51,247 nt of DNA. It comes from Candidatus Aegiribacteria sp. (GTDB taxonomy: Bacteria > Fermentibacterota > Fermentibacteria > Fermentibacterales > JCC-6). The stretch's first letter is position 1. Each line of letters opens with the position of its first letter. A program made the position numbers and the translations under genes. The stretch is taken from NCBI GenBank assembly GCA_030620995.1, contig JAUXIK010000015.1, forward strand, positions 1 through 51,247, written 5' to 3'. Positions 35,189-42,961 of the stretch are shown piece after piece. The notes beneath the pieces are model-generated. The model did no database searches, was not told the DNA's origin, and was given only the letters and a program-made list of their open reading frames with translations.

Positions 35189-36775
35189 CTATTCGAGCCA
35201 GATTCTGCCCATTGTTGAAGCATCAAACTCAATTGGATATATCCATGTCGCGTAGTCATCGTCCACAACTCTGTACAGATGCATACCAACAAAATCTTCT
35301 TCAGGATCAAGCAGCGCGATATCAAAGGCGGCTTCTACGCACCAATCAGTTCCTTCCGTCTCAATTACGATGGAATAGCCCTCTTCCCAGTCCTCCCAAT
35401 CTCCCTCAGGTGGGATGATAAGGGCTTTTGTTGTCCCGTCACGCCAGACCCTGAGCCAGTAGAAGGAATCGTTTGAATTGAAGATGAATCCTACATAATC
35501 ATCACTTATGGATGAATTCCCCCGCATTTGCATGCAGATAAACAGATTCTCCGTATCAGTTGCAGCTCTGAATCCTGTTCCGGGCAGGTCGGAGGGTTGC
35601 CCTTCCGGGTTGGCGAAATCCGTTTGAAATACACCTCTGTATTCACCCATAGATGCTGTTCCATCAAGAACGGGTTCCATAATAAACGCATTTGCCCTGC
35701 GGAGAACAGGCCAGAAATACTCAAATGACATTTCCCTGTTTCGCGAACCATATTCCATATTGACTGATATAACCGGTGACGGATATGGACTGCCTTCGGG
35801 GGATTGAGTGAAATGGAGTTCAACAGGATCTTCCATGAGTTCTATATCGAGAGTGTCAGGATACAGGTTCCAGTTCCCCGAATTTATGCTCAATCGAATG
35901 GTTCTTGTTCGATCTTCTACCGGACGTAATGTAAGAACTGTGGATTCCAGTCCCGTCTCCAATTGTCTTCCTGCAATCATTTCATTCCTGTAGAGGTGGA
36001 ACAGATTCATTTCTTCACCAGTATTAATGGTCTCTGAGTAAACCCCTCTTGCATCAACCACGGCATAGGCTGCCGAATCAGGCCAGATCGTCATCCAGCC
36101 GAACTGCGTAAAATTACCATGCTCCGGGTCAGGTTCCCACACGGTGCTGCCGGAAGATCCTGCTGATATGTAGAGAACTCCATCCTCGCGATCGGCGGCA
36201 AAGCTATGTATATGTCCACCTATTACCGCAAGAGGTCCTGTTTCTATCATGAGTTCTTTGAAATCACTCACCACGTCCGGATCCTCATAAGACATAAACC
36301 AGAATGGCTTATGAGTTACAAGTATCCATGGATTGTCTGTATCAATCTCCTTTATAAGATTTTCTATAAGATCCAGATCATCCATCGACAGGCAGTCATC
36401 TCTTGATGTGTCCCATACGACAAATGTAATTCCGGATATCTCTTCGATCCGGGAGGGTTCGGTGCCGGTGTATTCCCTCCAGTAATTCTCTGTCTGATCG
36501 TTCCAGATATCATTGTTTCCGGGAGTGTACACAAATGGAAAACGGGAGGTAAGTCTTTCCAGAACGGGAAGGATATTGTCCCAGTCCTCACATGCGGTCG
36601 CAACATCTCCATTTCCTTCAACAAAATCACCAACTGAAAGCACTATGTCCGGAGACATCTCTACGATAGCATCAACAGCTATTTCAAATTCGTTATCGTC
36701 GGGAGAACCGGTTCTGTCTCCAAAAACAGCGATCCTCACCGGAAATGAAGCCATAAGTATCAGTATTAATACCAT
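35189..36775 (-). CDS. Exported calcineurin-like metallophosphoesterase
   Basis: 528 residues with a hydrophobic leader. Residues ~15-240 hold the metallophosphoesterase metal motifs: FGDRTG, SVGDFVEG, PGNNDIW, LVTHKPFW and GGHIHSF, all intact. Residues ~270-370 are a beta segment, and ~375-528 a CBM9/DOMON-like domain often found in secreted enzymes (AFIMEPVLDGTASMGEYRGV, WCVEAAFDIALLD). Probably hydrolyses a phosphoester outside the cytoplasm; substrate unknown. Same strand and neighbour to the FG-GAP gene. Confidence 0.9.
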   Translation of the reverse strand: MVLILILMASFPVRIAVFGDRTGSPDDNEFEIAVDAIVEMSPDIVLSVGDFVEGNGDVATACEDWDNILPVLERLTSRFPFVYTPGNNDIWNDQTENYWREYTGTEPSRIEEISGITFVVWDTSRDDCLSMDDLDLIENLIKEIDTDNPWILVTHKPFWFMSYEDPDVVSDFKELMIETGPLAVIGGHIHSFAADREDGVLYISAGSSGSTVWEPDPEHGNFTQFGWMTIWPDSAAYAVVDARGVYSETINTGEEMNLFHLYRNEMIAGRQLETGLESTVLTLRPVEDRTRTIRLSINSGNWNLYPDTLDIELMEDPVELHFTQSPEGSPYPSPVISVNMEYGSRNREMSFEYFWPVLRRANAFIMEPVLDGTASMGEYRGVFQTDFANPEGQPSDLPGTGFRAATDTENLFICMQMRGNSSISDDYVGFIFNSNDSFYWLRVWRDGTTKALIIPPEGDWEDWEEGYSIVIETEGTDWCVEAAFDIALLDPEEDFVGMHLYRVVDDDYATWIYPIEFDASTMGRIWLE

Positions 36776-36799
36776 TGTTACTAGCCCTTTCTTTCATTT

Positions 36800-37225
36800 T
36801 CATGTATAGCTCCATGGATTGAACAGTTCGACTCCACTCTGTTTCATATCAGAGATGTTTCTTGTCACTACAATACAGTCATGTACCAGACCGCTTACTG
36901 CAATAAGACCATCAATTACCGACATTGGATTCCCATCCTTTTCCGATCTCCCCTGAACCTCTCCCCACCTTGCAGCAACCTTCAAATCAATATTTATCAC
37001 TCTGTTTTCGAATCGCTCACTCAAATCCTGACGCACCCAGATCTGCAGCTTCTTTTTCCGGCTCAGATTCAGTGCTTTTTCGATTCCCTTTTCCAGTTCT
37101 CCAAAAGTCAACACGCTTACATACATTTTCTCTTCATCAATATTCCTTAGCCATTTAATGACTTTGTTGTCCGGCAACGGTTTGATGATTTCTGACAGGA
37201 CACAAGTGTCCAGAAGATATTTCAT
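36800..37225 (-). CDS. vapC: PIN-domain RNase toxin (VapC)
   Basis: 141 residues with the PIN acidic site D6 (LLDTCVLSEI), E43 (FGELEKGI) and D105 (SVIDGLIAV), plus the VVTRN strand. A type II toxin that cuts structured RNA such as initiator tRNA. ATGA overlap with the antitoxin gene. Confidence 0.93.
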   Translation of the reverse strand: MKYLLDTCVLSEIIKPLPDNKVIKWLRNIDEEKMYVSVLTFGELEKGIEKALNLSRKKKLQIWVRQDLSERFENRVINIDLKVAARWGEVQGRSEKDGNPMSVIDGLIAVSGLVHDCIVVTRNISDMKQSGVELFNPWSYT

Positions 37226-37476
37226 AAATCAACTCTCCTTGGAGGTTGTTTATCGCGGGTAACATCAAGCTCAATACCCGAAAGTGGTGAATTTCTGAGA
37301 AAGGTTACAAAATCGGTTTCTTTCTTAATCATCTTACTGTATTCATTCCATGAAATAACTACAACCGAGTTTTTGCCGTGTTTTGTAACAATTTTCGGGC
37401 CTTCTTCCTGAACACGCTCTACAAGATTGCTGAATCTGCTTTTGGCTTCCTGAAGCTGCCATTTCTTATCGCGCAT
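37222..37476 (-). CDS. vapB: Phd/YefM-type antitoxin of VapC
   Basis: 84 residues: N-terminal Phd/YefM DNA-binding fold (WQLQEAKSRFSNLVERVQEE, VTKHGKNSVVVISWNEY), and an acidic/proline C-terminal tail that would thread into VapC. GGAAGGG before the ATG. Controls its own operon through the palindromic block at 37505-37530. Confidence 0.92.
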   Translation of the reverse strand: MRDKKWQLQEAKSRFSNLVERVQEEGPKIVTKHGKNSVVVISWNEYSKMIKKETDFVTFLRNSPLSGIELDVTRDKQPPRRVDL

Positions 37477-37504
37477 AATCCCTTCCTTTCACATACCGGT
37501 ATAA

Positions 37505-37559
37505 CCTGACTAGTCTGACTAGCCTGGCTAATTTATACAGATAATGCTGGTTTTGTCAA
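37505..37559 (-). promoter_or_regulatory. vapBC promoter and operator
   Basis: Minus strand TTGACA (37559-37554), 16-bp spacer, TATAAA (37537-37532). Downstream, covering the start site, the sequence repeats CTAG-centred half-sites (GCTAGTCAGACTAGTCAGG), with the palindrome TAGTCAGACTA, the expected site for the Phd/YefM dimer pair. Confidence 0.75.
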
Positions 37560-37587
37560 TCCATTAAAGGAGCTGGGGTCTCTTGAA

Positions 37588-37613
37588 AATGTTTAGATGT
37601 TAGGCCCGGCCCC
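37588..37613 (-). repeat. Palindromic repeat 3, copy 2
   Basis: Reverse complement identical to 33127-33152. It encodes the last residues (RGRA) and the TAA of TadA. Confidence 0.8.
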
Positions 37614-38031
37614 TGATGAAGAATTCTTTCAGCAGGATGGATGACCTGTCCGCAAGGCATCCTCCTTTTACATCAGGATAGTGATTAAGGTTCGGCATTT
37701 CAAGGACATTCGTAACAGAACCGAATGCTCCGAATCGTTTATCCCACGCACCGTAGATGATTTTCGGTATACGGGAGATTACGGCGAGCCCCGCACACAT
37801 GAGACAGGGTTCAAGGGTGGAATACAGACTGCAGTCATCGAGCCTCCAGTCTCCCCTTGCTTCCGCAGCCGCCGTTATCACAAGATGCTCGGCGTGAGAA
37901 GCTGGAAGACCGGTTTCTCTTGTTCGATTCCGATCAGCAAAAAATCTTCCGGAAGATTCCACGAGTACCGCGCCTACAGGAACCTCTCCCGCTCTGAAAG
38001 CTTCAGATGCCTGTTCGAGAGCCAGTTCCAT
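37600..38031 (-). CDS. tadA: tRNA adenosine deaminase (TadA-like)
   Basis: 143 residues from ATG 38031. Cytidine deaminase fold with zinc motifs H46-A-E48 and P75-C76-x2-C79 intact. It deaminates A34 to inosine in tRNA-Arg (or guanine, if a GuaD-type relative). The frame continues upstream in register (GYSAEDLKW) to just past the pepP stop, where GGAGGA precedes an ATA codon at 38061; the annotated ATG has no ribosome site, so the true start may be non-AUG. The final residues come from the repeat. Confidence 0.9.
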   Translation of the reverse strand: MELALEQASEAFRAGEVPVGAVLVESSGRFFADRNRTRETGLPASHAEHLVITAAAEARGDWRLDDCSLYSTLEPCLMCAGLAVISRIPKIIYGAWDKRFGAFGSVTNVLEMPNLNHYPDVKGGCLADRSSILLKEFFIRGRA

Positions 38032-38062
38032 CCATTTAAGATCTTCAGCGGAGTATCCTATA

Positions 38063-39316
38063 TCAGTTTCCTCCGGCCATTATCGTTTCGATCTCATCAG
38101 GATGCTTCGGAATGCTCTCTGAAAGTATTGTATTTTCTTTTTCTCCTATAAGAACATCGTCCTCTATTCTTATGCCGATACCTTCTTCTTCAGAATAGAA
38201 TCCGGGCTCTACTGTAAGAACCATACCCGCCTGAAGTTCATCGCTGATAACATTCTCGTCATGTGTATCCAGCCCTAAATGGTGCCCGATATTATGATAG
38301 TAATACTTATCTATATCCTCTTTATTTTCGATGATGCCATTCCTCATCAGAAGACCGGCATAGAATTCTTTCACTTCGGTGTTCCATTGTGAATGGAGTT
38401 TTCCCGGACGGAGCAGCCGTATGGCTTCCTCCTGAACCTCTATAACCATCAAGACAAGCTCTCGCTGTCTGTCTGTGTACCTGCCATTCACCGGAATTGT
38501 TCTTGTGATATCAGCGTTATAAAGATCTTTTCTTGCTCCAAAATCCAGAAGGAGCAGCGTTCCATCCTCAAGGGGGTGGTCGTTATCAACATAATGAAGG
38601 CAGGTTGCGCGGCTTCCCCCGGCAACTATTGCTGGAAAAGCTGGTGTTTTCTCCCCTTTTCGCATAAATTCGTACAGCAGCTCAGCTTCAAATTCATACT
38701 CGAGCATCCCCGGTTTCAGTGCTTTGATAGCACGAACAAAACCTACTCGCGAAAGCTCTATTGCCTGCCGCAAAAGATCCAGCTCACCTGCGTCCTTTAT
38801 CATTCGCATACGGAAAACGGCTTTGGACAGCCTGCCAAAATTAAGATGCGGATATGCAGCAAGCAGTTCGTCTGCAAACCTCAATCTGCTGCCTTTCTCA
38901 ACGTTGACACCGGCAATCGGATAGTCCACCAGAATATTCTCTATTCCCCAGCGCTGTATGATTCGGTCAATCCACTTCGTCACGCCTGTATTAAATGAAA
39001 TGTTCTCTATTCCGCTTCTTTCCTGAGCTTCTTCCTTAGTCAGAACAGATCCAACCCATTTTGCGTGAGTTTCGTCGTAGGCATCTATGAACAGATCTTC
39101 CCTGACGTCCATATCCTTTCTTCGATGTATGACAAGCCAGGTACCCGGCTGTGTTATACCTGTCAGGTAGACAAGATTAAGATTCGGTGTATAGGGATAA
39201 TGACCATCCGCACTGGAAGATTTTGATGTTGAAGGGGGGAGAATCAAAGCGAATTCTTCAGGCATTTCCTTAAACAGCCGTTGTCTGCGATCCGAGTATA
39301 TCTCCGAACTGAACAT
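38063..39316 (-). CDS. pepP: Xaa-Pro aminopeptidase (M24B)
   Basis: 417 residues. N-terminal creatinase-like half (~1-160) and pita-bread C-terminal half with the two-metal site: LLLLDFGARKDLYNADITRT (two Asp), HNIGHHLGLDTHD (His), VEPGFYSEEEG (Glu) and IRIEDDVLIG (Glu). Removes an N-terminal residue preceding proline. It lies 19 bp after the nitroreductase gene and 31 bp before the TadA ATG. Confidence 0.95.
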   Translation of the reverse strand: MFSSEIYSDRRQRLFKEMPEEFALILPPSTSKSSSADGHYPYTPNLNLVYLTGITQPGTWLVIHRRKDMDVREDLFIDAYDETHAKWVGSVLTKEEAQERSGIENISFNTGVTKWIDRIIQRWGIENILVDYPIAGVNVEKGSRLRFADELLAAYPHLNFGRLSKAVFRMRMIKDAGELDLLRQAIELSRVGFVRAIKALKPGMLEYEFEAELLYEFMRKGEKTPAFPAIVAGGSRATCLHYVDNDHPLEDGTLLLLDFGARKDLYNADITRTIPVNGRYTDRQRELVLMVIEVQEEAIRLLRPGKLHSQWNTEVKEFYAGLLMRNGIIENKEDIDKYYYHNIGHHLGLDTHDENVISDELQAGMVLTVEPGFYSEEEGIGIRIEDDVLIGEKENTILSESIPKHPDEIETIMAGGN

Positions 39317-39335
39317 TCTGATCCTCCTGTATATG

Positions 39336-39905
39336 TTATTGTTCCGTTATTATTTCTTCAATTCTGAGTTTTGGAACATGGTGTCTGCCAAGTTCGTCTC
39401 TCCAGTACTTTATATCCTTAATCGCAGCCTCAAGAATAACTTCTTCTCCTGGAACGCCAAGGGCTATGACAAGCTGTGGCCTGTAATCCTCGGGAGTATT
39501 CACTGCTCCTGCAACAATTCCGCAGTCAAAACTCATTATGATGCACGAACCGTAACCCGCTTCAGATGCAGAGAGGACTATATAGGCCGCTGCAATTCCC
39601 ACGTCCATTCGAGTATAGGGCTTTTCCTCATCCGGAGCATGAATCACTATATAGGCTGCCGGCCTCTCGCCCTCCTCCGGCCCTTTCCATTCCTCAAGAT
39701 AGCCTGCCCATTTCAGTGCTGGAAAGATCTTTGCGCAATTATTTTCTGAGGTTACAACACTGAATCGCAATACCTGAAGGTTGGCTGCATTGGGAGCGAG
39801 TCTGGCTGAATCAACAAACGGATAGATGTTCTCTCTTGAAAGTCTGATACTCTGTTTGAAGCGGCGAATAGATCTGGTCTTCAGAGCAAGTTCCAAAAAA
39901 CGCAT
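39336..39905 (-). CDS. Nitroreductase-family flavoprotein
   Basis: 189 residues from ATG 39905 (GGGGAGG upstream; the longer frame to 39941 begins inside a repeat). FMN-binding pattern: TRSIRRFKQSIR near the start, SARLAPNAANLQVLRFSVVT, then AAAYIVLSASEAGYGSCIIMS, and C-terminal LVIALGVPGEE. Substrate unknown. Same direction as TldD/E and PepP. Confidence 0.92.
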   Translation of the reverse strand: MRFLELALKTRSIRRFKQSIRLSRENIYPFVDSARLAPNAANLQVLRFSVVTSENNCAKIFPALKWAGYLEEWKGPEEGERPAAYIVIHAPDEEKPYTRMDVGIAAAYIVLSASEAGYGSCIIMSFDCGIVAGAVNTPEDYRPQLVIALGVPGEEVILEAAIKDIKYWRDELGRHHVPKLRIEEIITEQ

Positions 39906-39923
39906 ATAATCCTCCCCGAGGAT

Positions 39924-39997
39924 GGGGGCTGGAGCTAACATTTAAATATTTTTATGCGGGGCGAAGTTAAAATGTTAAGATGTTAGGCCCGGCCCCC
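39924..39997 (+). repeat. Palindromic repeat 3, complete two-armed copy
   Basis: Left arm GGGGGCTGGAGCTAACATTT, right arm read back GGGGGCCGGGCCTAACATCT, with AT-rich continuations and a centre at TATGCGGGGCG. This looks like the full element; 33127 and 37588 are half copies. It lies exactly between the TldE and nitroreductase genes, where a folded RNA could influence downstream expression. Confidence 0.78.
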
Positions 39998-40004
39998 AAT
40001 TGTG

Positions 40005-41318
40005 TTAATCTTTCGCGGCAACACTGACTTTATCGATCAGTATTGCGGGAAATTTACCCCCCATTATAGAATCGTGAAGCGTATTCTCGACATGTTCGAT
40101 ATTCATCAGTATCTCGTAGACATTACCCGCAACCATTCCATCCTTGACCCTTCCCCTGATCTCTCCATTTTCAACATAAAATCCGGGGTTGAGTCCAACA
40201 GAGAAATCACCATTAAGAATATTGCCTGAATGGGCGCCAAGAACTCCGAGAATGATGACTCCTCTATCGATACATGAGATCATCTCTTCTAAAGAAGCAG
40301 TTCCGGGCGCAATCCTGCTGCATTTCAGCGAAGGTGCAGGTGGTAAAGAAATCGTCTCTCCTCCCCACATTCCGCCCCTGAATCCATTCCCCGCAGGTTT
40401 CTCGTTCAGTTTTTCAGCGTAATCAAGGTTTAGAATAAGATCCTTGAAAACCCCTCTGTCTATTATCGTGTGTTTCCTGGTTGGCACGCCTTCATCATCG
40501 AAATACTGCTGGGAAACGTCGTCGGGATCAGTCGGGTCTCCATATAGTGTAAGCTTTTCTGAAACGATCTGCTTTCCCCGTTTATTCTGAAGAGGAGATA
40601 TTCTATTGTAGAAAGATTTGCCGGACGCAGCGATTGAGAGTCTCCAGATAAGAGTGTACATTGAGTCAGGCATGAACATAACCTTCATTTTTCCGGTGGG
40701 AATTTCCACTTCAGGCAAGCCTGTATTGTACATATTCACAAGTTTATCAAGTTCCTTTTTCGGGAAATCAGCTGTTTTTCTGCTCATGAATATTTTCTGC
40801 ACCGAAGTCTCTGTGTTCGGAAAGAGCAGAGAAGTGAACGTGTACATAAAGGAAGTTCTGCTTGAGACATCAAGTCCGCTGGTATTGATAATCGCGAGAT
40901 CAGTGATGCCTCGCCCTGTATGAACATCGATCTGTCCCTCAATTTTTCCTTTAAGATAATCAAGTGCTCTCGCCGAGAGTTTGTGAAGATCATAATACCC
41001 CATCTCAGCAATAGAATCATCAGGAACCTGAGGCCCGGGTATGTCCGCGGGGGCGGGAAAAGAGAATCCGGCTTTCACATTTCCCTTTAGAGAATTAAGA
41101 GCGTTTTCAACGAGTTCTTCTCTGTCAAGAAGATTCTTCGTGTAAGCTGTTCCTATTCTGCCATCCTTCAGCAGCCTGATTGCATATCCTGATTGAATTG
41201 ATGCGGACAGATCCGTAGGAGTGCCGTTTCTCATTTCGAGAGAGCTGGAATCAGTGCGTATATTGTATACTTCCGCCTGATCCGATACTCTTGATGCTGT
41301 TTCCAGAAGTTTTTTCAT
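40005..41318 (-). CDS. tldE: TldE/PmbA-family protein
   Basis: 437 residues from ATG 41318 (GGGGG 8 bp upstream, preferred over the ATG 9 bp earlier). PmbA/TldE features: N-terminal flavour AEVYNIRTDSSSLEMRNGT, a central KMKVMFMPDSMYTLIWRLS where TldD has its metal site (no HExxxH), and C-terminal ILNGDFSVGLNPGFYVENGE. It is the partner subunit of the TldD protease. Stop-start gap to tldD is 1 bp. Confidence 0.93.
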   Translation of the reverse strand: MKKLLETASRVSDQAEVYNIRTDSSSLEMRNGTPTDLSASIQSGYAIRLLKDGRIGTAYTKNLLDREELVENALNSLKGNVKAGFSFPAPADIPGPQVPDDSIAEMGYYDLHKLSARALDYLKGKIEGQIDVHTGRGITDLAIINTSGLDVSSRTSFMYTFTSLLFPNTETSVQKIFMSRKTADFPKKELDKLVNMYNTGLPEVEIPTGKMKVMFMPDSMYTLIWRLSIAASGKSFYNRISPLQNKRGKQIVSEKLTLYGDPTDPDDVSQQYFDDEGVPTRKHTIIDRGVFKDLILNLDYAEKLNEKPAGNGFRGGMWGGETISLPPAPSLKCSRIAPGTASLEEMISCIDRGVIILGVLGAHSGNILNGDFSVGLNPGFYVENGEIRGRVKDGMVAGNVYEILMNIEHVENTLHDSIMGGKFPAILIDKVSVAAKD

Positions 41319-41319
41319 G

Positions 41320-42684
41320 TCATACACCCCCTACTACCATATCACGAATGAGGACATGAGGCCCTCCAAGAGCGGATTTGATATTCAGCTGCCCTTTTCC
41401 GCAACCTCCCCTTTCCGAAAGAGTCAGGTCATTCCCGACAGCTGCAATACTCTGCAGAGTGGTGAAAAGGTTGCCCATAATATTGATATCACGGATCATC
41501 GGGCCGAGTTTTCCGTTTTTCACGATGAAGCCGTATTGAGCTCCAAATGTGAAGTTCTCTCCGCTTGTCTGACCGCCTTTACCGTCAATCAGATAGAGTC
41601 CTTCATCGAGTTCTTCGAGCAGGTTTTCAAAGCTTTTTTCTCCGGGTTCGATATAGATGGTCCCCATTCTTATTATGGGTTCATAACGCATATCTTCAGC
41701 CACCGAATGACCTGTTACCGGCTCTCCAAAAGCTTTCGCGGTACGGCGGGAATGAAGTCTTCCTGTCAGTACACCCCTGTCCATAAGGGTGACCGGCTTC
41801 ACTTCGACCCCTTCATCGTCGTATCTGTAGTAACCGATCTGATTCGGAATTGTTGAATCCGCTATTATTGTAACTTGTTCCGTACCTAAGCTTTCCCCGA
41901 GAGACATCTTCTTTCTCAGAGAGGGGTTATCCTCAATAATATCCGCTTCACTGAAATGTCCGAAAGCCTCATGAGTAAATACACCGGTTAGAAGAGGGCT
42001 GAGTATCACATTGTATGTGCCGCCCTTTACCGGTTCTGCATCAAGCAGCTTCCCTGCGATCCGCGCTCTTTTGATAAAATCTTCATTTCTGCCAAGAAGA
42101 CGGTTATATCCGTCAGCTCCTCCAATCGAGATTCTTATGTTCTGAAGCAGGTTGTCACGTTTTGCAATAACCTCACCTGCAATATTTGTTGTCAGTATCT
42201 CTTCTGAAACAGCAGATCCTTCCGAGTTGACGTAATACTTCTCCCTGCCGATTTCACTGTATGAAATGTTAGTTGTTTCAATTGAAGGCTGCTCCAGCAT
42301 AAGATCGTTGTACATGCCGGTCAGAGCAAGTTTCTCATCAATTGGGATATTTCTGGGATCTCCGTTCAGTTCAAGCGTGATTCTGTCCCGGACAACCGGC
42401 ACTTGTTCAAGCGCAGATTTTTTACCTCCAGTTGCAACTATTGTCTCGGCTCCTTCTACAGCGATCTCCAAAGCACGGTTGACATCTTCTTCCTTTGTTA
42501 CCGTGGCAGTGGAGAATCCACCATTTTTCAGGACTCTAACAACATATCCGTCAGTGCTGTTGGAGCCTATCTGCCTGATTTCCCTGCCGGTGAAACTAAT
42601 AAGGGTATGCCTCTTGATCTCGTACCGGATATCAATAAAATCCGCTTTTTCTCCCTTGATCATCGTTCTGAGTTTTTCGAGCAT
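41320..42684 (-). CDS. tldD: TldD metalloprotease
   Basis: 454 residues. The zinc site HEAFGH (H238, E239, H243) lies in VFTHEAFGHFSEAD, followed by the C-terminal GGQTSGENFTFGAQYGF and GGPHVLIRDMVVGG. With TldE it forms a metalloprotease that clips unfolded or ribosomally made peptides in a tunnel. The adjacent aminopeptidase P and nitroreductase suggest peptide turnover or maturation; no precursor peptide gene is seen. Confidence 0.95.
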   Translation of the reverse strand: MLEKLRTMIKGEKADFIDIRYEIKRHTLISFTGREIRQIGSNSTDGYVVRVLKNGGFSTATVTKEEDVNRALEIAVEGAETIVATGGKKSALEQVPVVRDRITLELNGDPRNIPIDEKLALTGMYNDLMLEQPSIETTNISYSEIGREKYYVNSEGSAVSEEILTTNIAGEVIAKRDNLLQNIRISIGGADGYNRLLGRNEDFIKRARIAGKLLDAEPVKGGTYNVILSPLLTGVFTHEAFGHFSEADIIEDNPSLRKKMSLGESLGTEQVTIIADSTIPNQIGYYRYDDEGVEVKPVTLMDRGVLTGRLHSRRTAKAFGEPVTGHSVAEDMRYEPIIRMGTIYIEPGEKSFENLLEELDEGLYLIDGKGGQTSGENFTFGAQYGFIVKNGKLGPMIRDINIMGNLFTTLQSIAAVGNDLTLSERGGCGKGQLNIKSALGGPHVLIRDMVVGGV

Positions 42685-42920
42685 GAAATGTTCCTTCCAG
42701 ATTGAACAGGATTAATGACAATCGAATGAAAAATCTCCTGGTCCGCGATTTTTGAAAAGTCTATGCACGAAGACTTCGTATTAATACCACGTAAACATAC
42801 ATACCTTTTTTTCATCTGCGCGAGCGAATTAGAATATACAACCAGGCTGCAATCTTGACCTGCTCACAAAATGCAAGCATTTTAAGCGGAACTGTCTTGC
42901 AAATTTCATGTTACATTATA

Positions 42921-42947
42921 TTGACGGTTATTAATAGAACTTAATCT
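42921..42947 (+). promoter_or_regulatory. Candidate promoter of C1 peptidase gene
   Basis: TTGACG (42921-42926), spacer of 15 bp, TAATCT (42942-42947). GGAGG follows before the ATG at 42962. The spacing is short. Confidence 0.35.
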
Positions 42948-42961
42948 TTGGAGGTTCATTT

